Below are positions 1 to 10,042 of a stretch of 64,000 bases of DNA, one piece after another. Both the position numbers and the translations under genes were made by a program. This DNA is from Endomychus coccineus (Eukaryota > Arthropoda > Insecta > Coleoptera > Endomychidae): contig OY294067.1 of NCBI GenBank assembly GCA_958510875.1, forward strand, positions 31,918,912 through 31,982,911, given 5' to 3'. Under the pieces are notes generated by a model. It searched no databases. It was not told the DNA's origin and worked only from the letters and a program-made list of their open reading frames with translations. Numbering within the stretch: the stretch's first letter is position 1; each line of letters opens with the position of its first letter.

Positions 1-605
1 TTCCAAAAAAAAATTAAAGAAGAACATTCCTAATAATTACAGACCCATTGCACTATTACCGGTGATCTATAAAATGATGGCAAAATCAATCAACATCGAG
101 CTCATCAAATACCTAGAGAGCTACAAAATTTGAATGGCCGGCAACATGGCTTCCGTCAGCAGAGATCAACAGGAGAGCTGCTTGGCTACGTAACACATGT
201 ATGGCAAAAGTCTATTGAAAAACATGGGGACTCTTTATCTGTATCATTGGTAATCTCCAAAGCATTTGACACTAAAGCCTTCATGAGAAACTCCCGTCAT
301 ATGGTTTGCCGTCTCAACTTTGTCGCTTACTATCGAATTTTCTCTGAGATAGATCACTCCATGTGGTTGACGGAGTATCCTCTGATACAATGGCTATCAA
401 CGCTGGTGTTCCACAGGGATATCTTTTGGCACCAACTTTTTTCTGCTCCATATCAACGATCTGCTGGAAGTGACTACCTGTCCACAGATTTGCAGATGAT
501 GGTACGCTTCATACCACTTTCTCATCTAGAGCCCCTATACTGTATAATATAAAATTCACAATAGACAATGTAATGAGTCAATTTCAGAGTTTCGGAGCTA
601 ACCAA
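1..605 (+). mobile_element. Jockey-like LINE reverse transcriptase fragment
   Basis: This is a broken piece of a non-LTR retrotransposon reverse transcriptase, read across several frames. Visible motifs in order are NYRPIALLP (near base 35), GFRQQRST (near 150), a KAFD block (near 265) corresponding to the first catalytic aspartate, AINAGVPQG (near 400) and FADDGTLH (near 490), the catalytic FADD box. Stops and frameshifts separate the blocks, so it is not functional. It begins before the window and loses similarity after about base 600. Degraded relatives lie at 2066-2640 and 48080-48720, both on the minus strand, so the family is dispersed locally. The exact clade cannot be fixed from the sequence alone. 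Confidence 0.85.
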
Positions 606-1864
606 ATGTAAATTCATTGAATTATATTGTTATTAAAATGTTCATCTGTGTTGAATTCAAGATAATTAGCTGTATATGAGATGCAAATGGTATAATGAAC
701 GATATTTATTTGAATGAATGGAATTCATTAATTTTCAAGGTAAAATTGGTTTTCCGTTATCACAGAATATTCTATACGGTTGACTAGAAATCAGCCCTTG
801 GAGGCTACTCATTTCTCAATATAACATGCGAAAGCGAACGTGCATTTTTAAATTCATTATATTCTCCCATTGTTTTCTAATTGGTAGGAAATGTTGGGTG
901 AGGATTGCGGAATACTCGAACTAAATTAAAGTTTGTCGTTTATCTCTAACAAAAGAAGAAGAAATTAATAGGCATTCCCAGACGGGAAGTTTGGTAGAGC
1001 TCGACAGCGGTGAGATTTGCATTCAGTTCATTACGTAGGTAAATTAAACTAGGGTTTGAAACATCACCTGGGGAAAGTGATCTGCGGGCTATTATACAAC
1101 CAGGACAATTATATGCGGCGAGGGGCTGGAGGTGCTTGTCGATTGATGTGGCGGCGGTATTCATGCCGCTACTTACCTACAGTATGGCTAATATATTGCG
1201 TCATCAATGTCATCATACATATCAGAATGAATATACTATAACTGGGACCGAATTAGAGTACGAATGTTTAATAATGCAATGAAGAATCATTACGGAAAGT
1301 TATCATGGATGTTTTAAATTATCTTTTCCGGCAACCGTTCTCAAAGTACCCACTTTTCTGGGAAATAGGTACTTCCCGGTTTAGGCCGGGAAGAATTACA
1401 TCGTAGTTATGATTGTACTTAATAACCAAATAATAGTATGGACATCTTGGTAGATATGCTCTAGAAGAATGCAGTTGATCATTACCATAGCAAAGAAATA
1501 ACGACTTACCAATTTGACATTCAAATTGTTAACATTTTGCTTTTTAAATGTTTCCGTGGGTTTGGTAGCAATTATTGTAATGAATAATAGAAAGCAGTGG
1601 TGAAAGCGAGTTTGAAAATGTGCCTGACGAAATTTCCATTACAGCAGTTGCTGTTGCAGCAGAATTATTACCTGGAAAATCAAAGTTTCGGTACGAAACG
1701 TTTATAATTTGTTCACGAAATGGATGGTATAGAGAAACGGGTATCTATTAAACAGGACGTAATTTTGGCTTATTTGGCACAACAATCAGAAACTGTAAGA
1801 TCCTCTACTCTGTGGCATGTAGTCTATGCTGAAAAGTGCCATTTTAGTAAACATGCGCAAGAAA
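606..1864. other. Unassigned AT-rich stretch
   Basis: No coding sequence or repeat family is recognisable. Short open frames near 946-1240 and 1720-1864 show no motif and look like chance. The only local structure is a perfect hairpin at 1372-1393, with an 8 bp stem CTTCCCGG/CCGGGAAG and a 6-base loop. Confidence 0.5.
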
Positions 1865-2785
1865 ATTGGCCGATATGGATCTCATTTACGGCAAAGCAAA
1901 TAGTTCTAGACGTGAAGTTCTCAGACTTTACCAACAGGCATTTCCGAATCGTCAAGCTCCCTCCAAAAATGTATTTGTTCGATTACATTGATGCTTGAGA
2001 TGAAATGACACATTTTTGTCAGAAAGAACCGATTGTGGCAGAAAGCGTACCACTAGAATTTTTTTACACTCTGACAATACGAGAGGGAAACCTATAATGG
2101 TCGAAGAACATCGTGTGAGTCAACGGTTGAATGTTGGGAGAGGATATAAGCATTCAAATTTTTCTTGAAGGTTCGGAGGTTGCAAGCATAGGGATAGACC
2201 TCACTAGGTTAAGAATTCCACAGCTTAGCTGTTCGATAGAAAAATGTCTGGTAGGAAGAAGTTCGGCAGGCCTCGAGCTTGAGAATGAAGGTATAGTGGC
2301 TCTGGATAAGAAAACAGCATGAAGTGTACCATCATCTGCATAGCTGTGGACGTGACAGATGATCATTTCCAGCAGATTGTTTGCATGGAGCAGAAACAAA
2401 ATTGGTGCAAAACATACCCTCGTGAAACACCAGTGTTGGTTGCCATTGTATCGGAGGATACTCCGTCAACCACCACATGGAGTGATCTGTCTTAGAGAGA
2501 AACTCGATAGTAGGTGACAAAATTGAAGCGGCAAACCATAAGGCTTTGGTGCCAAACTCAGTCAAATGCTTTGGAGATATCCAATGCTACAGCTAGAGAT
2601 TCCCCATAGTTTTCAATAGATTTCTGCCTTACATGTGTGCCGATGCAGAAACACGTGTTTTAAATATTGTGTCTGCTAAACCAGTAATTTGTACCAGAAG
2701 ACTGGCTTTGGTGGAAAACTTACCTCATACTAGTATACGGGAAATTTTGTATGAGCAGCTTCGGAAGCCCTAGCCTTAAGAAAGT
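1865..2785 (+). pseudogene. ITm transposase N-terminus, split by a LINE piece
   Basis: This is the remnant of the helix-turn-helix N-terminal region of an IS630-Tc1-mariner transposase. The first part (1865-2058) reads ADMDLIYGKANSSRRE, then a FPNRQAPSKNVFVRLH segment and a basic GRKRTT segment. The second part (2642-2785) reads ETRVLNIVSAKP followed by TRRLAL and REILYEQL. The same protein region runs uninterrupted in a sister remnant at 54851-55110, where the two parts join directly. The 580 bases between them here are therefore an insertion, and they hold a minus-strand LINE fragment. The DDE catalytic domain is absent. The family resembles the transposase of 10608-11657 but is not the same copy type. 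Confidence 0.75.
2066..2640 (-). mobile_element. LINE reverse transcriptase fragment nested in ITm remnant
   Basis: Read on the minus strand, this piece shows a QKSIENYGESL block, LDISKAFD, a degraded version of the VPQG block, and HSYADDGTLH containing the catalytic YADD box, followed by SSRPAELLPTRHFSIE. It matches the LINE fragment at 1-605 block for block but is interrupted by stops. A ~40 base part (about 2238-2280) recurs in reverse orientation at 51690-51745. It sits between two halves of a transposase remnant, which dates it as younger than that transposase. Its left edge near 2066-2120 is uncertain because a ~30 base stretch there also occurs at 57570-57601. Confidence 0.8.
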
Positions 2786-2839
2786 TCAGGATGTAGAATG
2801 GCTTCACGTTAAGTAAATCTGCCTCTTCTATTTGGTGCG

Positions 2840-3300
2840 CTCCGAGGTGTCGCGCCCTGGGGTTTTGCAAGGTAGTGCATTCTGCACTACTTCTTCTACT
2901 GGTCCTTCTGTTACGATTTACGTTAGAATTCTGAGTTCACTTAGGTTGATGCAGTCAGGTTATAGTTTCCCTGGAGTATCTTTGCCTGACTTGTAGTACT
3001 ATCCAGTGATGGGATCTTCTGTTCTCTACATCTTTATTGAGTTTTTCAAGTATTGTGCTGGTGTTCTTCCCACAGAAGGAATTCCGGTTCCTTTTCTTGC
3101 GAGTTCGTCTGATTTTTGTTGCCCTCCACTTTCGTGTGTCCCAGAATCCATAGCTTGGTTATTCTAATGGTCCTATAAATTTAATTTTCAAATATTTCTG
3201 GCGTTGAATTTTCGGAAGTGATATAAACAGCAGCACTAATTATTCCAATTGTACTTTTAATATCAACCTTTCTAAATAGTTTCCATCCATTATCAATATT
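2840..3300 (-). mobile_element. LINE RNase H domain fragment
   Basis: On the minus strand, around 3050-3180, the translation gives ITKLWILGHTKVEGNKN and then, after a one-base shift, SDELARKGTGIPSVGRTPAQ. This is the GH-x-VEGNEKADELA signature of the RNase H domain found at the C-terminal end of jockey/R1-type LINE polyproteins. Flanking sequence on both sides reads in fragments of the same type, with stops. It may be a displaced downstream portion of the LINE family seen at 2066-2640, but the two are not contiguous. A second RNase H fragment of this kind lies near 61700-61780. Confidence 0.7.
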
Positions 3301-3977
3301 GTGTTTGTAATAGAGAGCTAATCAAATTGTGACCCCTGTGATACCAGGCCGAGATTTTTTGGCGCTGCCTTTGTATTGTAAAACCCATTATCAGCAAACC
3401 TTAGTGTCACAGAGAATAATACATTTGGATGGGTCAAAATACCGAGTAGAAGCTTCAAGAGCACAGAAAATCACTAGAGACCAATAGAGAAAAGAGGGAA
3501 GATGATGTGAAAGGTAGAGTGGCTTAAAATTCAGTTGCACATGGGCAAAGGTAATCAGCCATTTTTTATCTACATACTCCAATAATTAAGAAACTCGATT
3601 TTTCAATGTAAATATAATGGAACGAAAAACAGAAGTAAAACGAAGGACAAATAATTTCCAATTAGAGGAATTATACCCTTCAGACGAACAGTTGAAAAAC
3701 CCAAGTATAAAGACATCCAGATTCTTCTTCCTTATGTATCCCGATTCAAGATGTTACGAGTGAGGATCTTAACATAAACATATCTTATGATGTTTTTTTA
3801 TATCGACAGAGTGTCCAACAACTTTTTTCATCAGGTAACCCTGTTCAATTATACCAAGCGTTTGGCACCATTCTTGTTAAATTTACCGTTGAAAAAGTTG
3901 TACCATTGCAGGAGTTTTATTTCTTAGCGAATTTTGTATGCAGATTATCTCGAAATTATTATTCCTTACTTAGACCA
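3301..3977. other. Unassigned stretch
   Basis: Nothing recognisable. A minus-strand open frame at 3391-3582 has no motif and is probably chance. Confidence 0.4.
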
Positions 3978-4289
3978 CTATGCCCTTGATCGACTAATGT
4001 AGCTCCTTCATTTGATCTGAATGATTCTATTGATTATCAAGAATTCCATCTAAGGAGTTGGCGAATATTCTCTCGGATTCAATGATCGAAAATTCGTTTC
4101 TCCGAATATTTCAAAATAGTTATTTGTTTTCCTACAAACAACTATTCTGAAATATTCGGAGAAACGGATTTTCGATCATTGAATCCCAGAGAATATTCGC
4201 CAATTTTTCTCCTTAGATGGAATTTTTAATCATCGATAGGATCATTCAGATCAAATGAAGGAGCTACATTAGTGGACAATGGGCAGTTA
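3978..4289. repeat. Palindromic (foldback) element, ~145 bp arms
   Basis: The left arm (3978-4124) is the reverse complement of the right arm (4138-4289) with scattered mismatches and a few small gaps. The arms are separated by only about 13 bases (the TTTTCCTAC region). Matching landmarks are CTAATGTAGCTCCTTCATTT at 3994 and its complement near 4255, and TTTCTCCGAATATTTC next to the centre. There is no coding capacity. The structure fits a foldback MITE or a snap-back duplication. I could not define a target-site duplication. Confidence 0.9.
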
Positions 4290-5430
4290 GTACAGTTTAG
4301 CTTTTAAGCTCCGGATTATTTCAAATTATTCTTCGTTCAATCATTGATATCTTCCCCATTCCCTCCATAATTGATAACCTGAACATTGTTTCTCCAAGTT
4401 ATTGATCATATTTTCGAGATGTACATTTCAGATTATTATCAATAAACCTAAATATTTCAAGGATGGATCGATTCATATATATTTCGAATTGATAGTTCAG
4501 TTGTGTAAGAGGAAAATGATGAATTAAGTTTGAGCTTGTCAGCGTCATCCCAAAACCGTGATGGTATGTATTACAATTAACTTGTTATTTAGCATAAATT
4601 TGTCATGGTCATTTGTCGAAAAATAATTAATTTGTTTTCCACTTATGACAAATGCCAAACTTATCAATTATATAATCCGTAATAGCCATTTTAAATCCAG
4701 CAAATTGCATCTGATTTATTGGTGAACATATAGGCAGATTAAATTCATTCACGTGATTTTAGCGTGGCAGTCGGTTTTTAATTTTGATTTTAATCAGCGT
4801 TATTGGCGGTTCCCATTAGCACAGTGGTAGCATTTATTCAAACATGCAAAGGTATCTGAATAACGCGTCACACAAAGCCAAACACGAATGTAATTGGTAA
4901 TGGAACGCACGGTCCTGCCAGAAAGCAGGGACGGGTGCTCCGTCATTTTCAAACTGTTTGTTTTCTTATTTAAATTGAAATCGCGACATTATTATATACG
5001 GAAATGGAATAAAAACAGTAAATAAATAAATTTAACTAATCAACCAATCAACTGTCTGAATTGGACGATTGGAATTATTAAAGATTGGAATATGCAAACG
5101 GAACTCTACGTTCCGAGTGAAGATCCCTATCTTCTGCTGACATGGATTTCTCGAATGTCATCAAAATAGAAAGGACATGTAAAGGATTGAGGTTGTAATT
5201 TTAACATACGAACTAGTTTAGTAGTGTGAGTGCGGAATTCGTGGAAATGTTACGTTTGCATTTGCCACATGACGTAGACGCATAATAGATAGAGCGATAT
5301 ATGACTAATGCAGAGCTCCCGAGCATTGTTTTATTTTTCGATACAAGTATCCTGTCCGGTAGCTGGTATAATCGTCTAGCCGGTACAGGCAACAACGATC
5401 CCAAACACTTTTTATTCTTGCCAACTTATT
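4290..5430. other. Mostly unassigned; possible SINE inside
   Basis: Apart from the SINE-like stretch annotated at 4805-5035, no gene, repeat or element end is recognisable. The segment 5305-5430 is joined to the broken end of a mariner but no longer resembles mariner. Confidence 0.4.
4805..5035 (+). repeat. Possible tRNA-derived SINE
   Basis: TAGCACAGTGGTAG at 4817-4830 matches the tRNA A-box (internal pol III promoter) very well. The stretch ends in an A-rich AAATAAATAAATTT tail near 5020-5035, as SINEs do. No convincing B-box follows at the expected distance, and I see no second copy in the window, so this is tentative. Confidence 0.3.
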
Positions 5431-6643
5431 ATTTTGAGTGCTGGCAGATAGCTTCCTCATATTCAAAAATTTATGTAAAATGTTCTGTACCCGTTCGGTT
5501 GAGATGCCCATAGCCTCAGCAATCTGGATCACTTTAATTCGCCGATCATCCAATATAACACCTTTATCGACGATATCTGGCGTTATAACGTCAATTGGTT
5601 GACCAGAACGTTCAGCATCCTTTGTGGTCATACTTCCACAACGAAAATCAGTAAACCACTTGTGAATCGTTCCAGTCGATGGTGTGGAGTCCCCATAATG
5701 TTTAACAAGCAATGCTTTGGTTTACGTAATGTTTTTTCCATCCAAGAAATACTGTTTAATCAAGTCGCGAAATTCACTTATTTCCATGTTTACTAAATTC
5801 TTCAAGGTTGCTTGCTTTCGATTTTTGATGGATGTCAAAATAGAACTGAATGACATATAATAATAATAATAATGTTTATTGATTAAAAGGTTATACAACT
5901 TTCATACAATACAGTAAGTATAGTGAATAAACATATTAAATCACAAAAGTATATAGTAATATACTTGTAGGTGATGCAATAATATAACACAAAAAAAGAA
6001 TAAATATAAAATTAGTTAAGCAACAACAAACAACTTATTAAAATGATTATAAAATTATATCACAGCACGATCTAAATGTTTTATAGGTTTGCCATGTGAT
6101 CTATAGAAATAGGCATCAGCAGGGCAACGTCTACAAAATTTACCCGCTATGGTACAATAATATCAATGAATGTATTGTCTGTACTCAGTAATATCTCATC
6201 AATTAGGAAGAATATGCCTATAGTATACATATTAATTGCGTTTTCACATTTTATAAGTTTCAGCATTTTTGAAATCAATCAGAGAATGAATATCTAATCT
6301 ATTTACTTCAAGAAGGAAACTCCTACATTTTTTTTTGAATTATTTTTTAGTTAGTATAATTTTTATGTCATATGGGAGAAAATTGAATGATCGCGGTGCA
6401 AGATACTACGTTGTCCTATTGTTTTTGACATCATCGGAACGGGTAAGTTGTCAACATTTCTTAATTGGAAATTTGTTATTAATCTTTTATTTTCTATTTC
6501 AGTATAAGCTTTAGGATCATGCAATATAATTGCCTAATATCCATAACTTTCGCTTCATCAAAAAGCGCTTGGGAAGAGAAGGTTGGCTCTTTGTTGAGAA
6601 TAAGTTTTAAAATTCTTTTTTGTAATATTTCAAGATCTGTAAT

Positions 6644-7399
6644 TTAGTTTTTAAAAGCACCACCCCATGCTATGATCCCATATCTTAGTTGAGATTCGAC
6701 AAGTGAAGAATACAAGATTTTTAATTGTTTAATTTGTAGAATGTATTTGAAATGTTTAAAAATATATACAGTTTTGCGAATTTTTTTTATTAGTTCGTTT
6801 ATGTGAGTGTCCCATTTCAAGTGTTGATTTATTACAATACCCAGGTATTTGACATTAGGGACAGAATTTATTGTGAAATAGTTATTTTCATCTTGAGTTA
6901 TCACGAGCTCTGAATATCTCGGTAGTCCAGATTTATTTGAAGCAAGGGAGATAAATACCGTTTTTTCTTTACTCAGTGTTAACAATTGGAGATCTAACCA
7001 GGATTTGACAACACTGAACTCCGTTTCTGATATTTTCCTAACAGCATTCCAATTTTCACCCTCAAAAATAATTGCAATGTCATCAGCAAATCCAATCATT
7101 TGACCTTTAATATTGAGTTGAAAGATATTATTTATGTAGATGATAAATAGTAGAGGCCCTATGACAGTACCTTGAGGCACACCGGTAAGGACAGTCAGAG
7201 GACTACTCAGGTAATCACCTAGGCGAACAAACTGTTTACGATTTTCTGAGTAACTTGATAACAGTTTAAGAGGAACACCTCTAACACCAACATTATCCAA
7301 AATTTTTAATAAACCTTTATGACATACAGTATCGAAAGCCTTCACTAAATCAAGAAATATACATAGCGAAGGTTTTCCTTTGTCAATTACGTCATACAT
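6644..7399 (-). pseudogene. LINE reverse transcriptase core
   Basis: This 251-residue open stretch covers the catalytic core of a LINE reverse transcriptase, which copies element RNA at the target site. Residues 15-24 read FLDLVKAFDT (first catalytic Asp), about 70-76 read TGVPQGT, and about 103-110 read GFADDIAI, the FADD box with the two metal-binding aspartates. The thumb-like region VKYLGIVINQHLKWDTH follows, then a QLRYGIIAWG block. The N-terminal part of the enzyme lies upstream in other frames (7400-7950), and the frame is lost at the 3' end too. The core residues look intact but the gene is not continuous, so the element is dead. The motif order fits CR1/jockey-group enzymes rather than RTE. 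Confidence 0.9.
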
Positions 7400-7952
7400 A
7401 TTATCCGTGACTTTATTAATGGCATCATTTGTTGATAAGTTACTTTGGAATCCATACTGAAATTTGGATATTATATTATTTTTGTTGATGAATTTATTTG
7501 TTTATTCTGTTTTTCAGGATGGTCTCGAAAATTTTACTAAAACACGTTATCAAGAAAATTGGTCTGTAATTTATTGGGTCTAAGTTGTCTCCTTTTTTAA
7601 ATATTGGGATTATTATTGATGTTTCAAATTCAGGTGGACAGATTCCAGTTTGAAAAATGTCATTAATTGTTGTAGATAGTGGTTTGCTAATACTATTAAC
7701 TATTTTTTTTAAGTTTCCGCTTTTATTTCGTCTATGCTTGGAGCTTTTTTGTCTTTTAAGTTGAGAATAGTTTTTTTTATTTGGTGTTGATCTGTAGGCT
7801 CCAGAAACATAGATTTTTCATTGATTGTTTCTTTAAATTTGACATTCCTAGGTATATTTATTTTATTTGCTAATTTTATTCCTGTTTTTGTAAAGACATC
7901 ATTTAATATTTCACAGATATCTTTTTTGTTATTTACAACGTTCTTATGTTCA

Positions 7953-8522
7953 TCATAAATTTTTGATTTTTTTTTCGGGCGTGTTATTTTTTAGTTTATT
8001 TATAGTAATCCACATGTTTTTGTTTGAATCCTTAGAGTTTTCTATCACCTTTTTGTAGTAATTTGATTTGGCTTTCCTAATGATGTTATTTAATCTGTTT
8101 CGGTAACTCACATATGTTTCTTTTAAATTAATGTTATTTGTAGTATTGATTTTTCTATATAATGTATCTCTATGGTTAATTGAATTGATTATTGCTGCAG
8201 TTATCCTAGGTTTGCGTCTTATATCTTGATGTCTGATTTCAACCTCTTTCGTATTCACCAATATGCTTTCCTTGATTATGTTAACAAATCTATTCATAAT
8301 AAAATTTACATTTTCGGAATGAATTACCGTATCCCAATCTACTGTGGATAAATCGTTATTTAATTTTTTGTAATTTATATATTTAATAATTTTGTTTTTA
8401 ATATTTTGTTTAATAGGATCATTAAATACTATTTGTAGTGTTACTGGAAAATGGTCTGTAATGTAGGTATTGACTATCATAGGCATCATATAGTCTTCAT
8501 AATTAATTTTACTCTTAACAAA
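7953..8522 (-). pseudogene. LINE endonuclease C-terminus and linker
   Basis: On the minus strand this open stretch begins inside mariner sequence (its first ~25 codons, 8523-8603, are mariner leader, so the apparent start is artefactual). It then reads the end of an apurinic-type endonuclease, with YITDHFPVTL matching the conserved (S/T)DH motif. A lysine- and asparagine-rich linker follows (RRKPRITAAIINSINHRD, then YRNRLNNIIRKAKSNYY) that normally connects endonuclease and reverse transcriptase. It belongs to the same LINE as the core at 6644-7399. Confidence 0.85.
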
Positions 8523-8642
8523 TATCAGTCTGAACATTTTAATGCGTTCAGTTACAGATGGTACATCACAAATGTCACAAGGAATTTTCGATTGTGGCTC
8601 CATCTGTTCTATTTTTCAAGAACTTTCCACCTTGGCCTTGTA

Positions 8643-9884
8643 CAATCTTTACTTCAAAGGTTGTTAAAAGAATTTCTTGATAATTTGTAGTTGAAAATGA
8701 TATTAAGTTGATTAATTAGTCAATTTTTATTATTATATTAGGTTAACGTAATGTGACTATGTTGGAAAAATGTCGACAGAGAAACAATTCAGTGAAATTA
8801 AAGTTCAAACTATCCCAATTAGAGCCTTTCTCGCTAAAGTTAATTTGAACTAGGAAATACTCCAAGTATCACGCAATCGAAACGGAAGGAATAATAAATG
8901 AAAGAGTTGAGTTAATTATTCGGAAGGAGTTTCAAGTGTCCATTACACTGATCCGTCTTGATCGGTACCTTAATTAAAAACTGTCCCTAAAAACGATAAG
9001 TTTGGTATTTAAAAGAATGACAATTTAATTTCTCGAAAGTGAACTTTTCAGTTCTCGTGTAGCTACTCCGCAAATGTTCATTTATATCCTCCGTTTACCC
9101 TTTGCCGCGGCGGCAGTAAGCCACCCCAAGTAATAAGATCATCATAGATCAGATGCGCCTCTTTCCCGCCCGTACTCCTTAGCACGCCATGTCGGACTTT
9201 GGTAACGTTAATTAAACTTAATTAAAAGAACTCGAGCACCGCGGCTTGAGAGAGGTACCAGGATGCATGGCTAATCTTTGGACAAATTAATTGCCTTTGG
9301 CATAAGTAATGCAATTTCCAGAGTCCCTCTTTGCCGACCGCCCACAAAAGGGTTTTACTTCGTCCTTATTCTTTTCCCGTTCTCTTTTACCGTCTTAAGT
9401 TCAGTAGTAACGATAACGACTTCTTTTTTAACTCATTTATGATTACTTTCATTTCTAATGACGTAATTTAATTCTATTTTTGCGTTGCCGCTATTAGGTT
9501 ATGGTGCCTAAAGGCGATAAGCATATTTTTTTGTCTTAAAACGATTCCAGGCTTCATCTGAATACGTAAGCAGATCTGAGCGATCCATACCTACCCTATT
9601 TGGGACTGTATAAAAATGAAATATATACCTGATGGACTGCATATGCAAATTTAATTACCTGGATCTTTGGCATTTTTAATACATATCTTCGTAAATTTAC
9701 ATATTTCTGCTTCACATTTCATCGTCGTTTGATTTATAGTTACGTTAGAACTATTATAAGAAGATAGATGTTGTGACAAACGCAAATCGGCTAAGGAAAA
9801 CCGTTGTCATTACGTTTTGGCAGCCAACAATATTTTGATTTGGAACATTATGTTGAAAACGTTCAGGAGATCGCAATGATTGTT
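8643..9884. other. Unassigned; GC-richer block with homeodomain-type sites
   Basis: No coding sequence or repeat is recognisable. From about 9050 to 9350 base composition is less AT-rich than its surroundings and contains GTTAATTAAACTTAATTAAA and ACAAATTAATTGCC. These are clustered TAAT/ATTA cores of the type bound by homeodomain proteins. It may be host regulatory DNA, but nothing shows this directly. Confidence 0.3.
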
Positions 9885-10042
9885 AGGTTGCCTACAACCG
9901 TTAGTAAATTTATAACTCGATAAGAGTTCTTCAAATTCTTTGTCTCATAGGAAAAATAGTACGATTGAATCTGATGACCGAAGAGGGCACATGATATCGA
10001 AATTTGGAAAAATATGTCCAAGTATGTGAGGAACTAGTTGTA
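9885..10042. repeat. Left arm of a palindrome split by an ITm element
   Basis: This 158 bp segment is almost exactly the reverse complement of 12363-12520, from AGGTTGCCTACAAC to GAACTAGTTGTA. Between the two arms lies a complete ITm element that begins at 10043 and ends at 12362. If that element is removed with one TA, the arms meet at GTTGTACAAC, a perfect palindrome centre. The arms are therefore probably an older foldback repeat that was hit at its centre. Confidence 0.9.

Larger units (their letters stand above)
5859..8522 (-). mobile_element. 5'-truncated CR1/jockey-like LINE with (ATT)n tail
   Basis: This non-LTR retrotransposon runs from the end of its endonuclease domain (near 8520) through the reverse transcriptase to a 3' tail at 5859-5890. 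On the minus strand the tail reads AATAAA followed by repeated ATT. It is 5'-truncated, as expected for target-primed reverse transcription, and is inserted in a mariner. Coding is broken by frameshifts between 7400 and 7950 and after 6640. Motifs seen between the two longer open frames include NYRPI and KAPSIDE. The 3' non-coding part, about 5890-6400, carries no other feature. Confidence 0.9.
5440..8640 (-). mobile_element. Mariner 5' half, interrupted by a LINE
   Basis: This is the promoter-proximal half of a mellifera-type mariner in two pieces: 8523-8640 (terminal inverted repeat and leader) and 5440-5858 (transposase N-terminus). The outer end at 8640 reads as the complement of CAAGGCCAAGG and is followed by TA, the mariner target. 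The two pieces join cleanly when compared with the full copy at 28797-30048, around GAATGACATATCAGTC. The intervening 2.66 kb is a LINE, and a short ATAT present at both joins may be part of its target duplication. The transposase part (about 5440-5820) shows FRDLIKQYFL, LLVKHYGDSTPS, GTIHKWFTDFRCG, DAERSGQP and IAEAMGISTERVQNILHKFL. The catalytic half is missing beyond about 5440. Confidence 0.9.

Noticed and set aside
946..1241. Overlapping 60-70 codon frames on both strands
   Set aside because: No similarity to any family I know and no element ends nearby.
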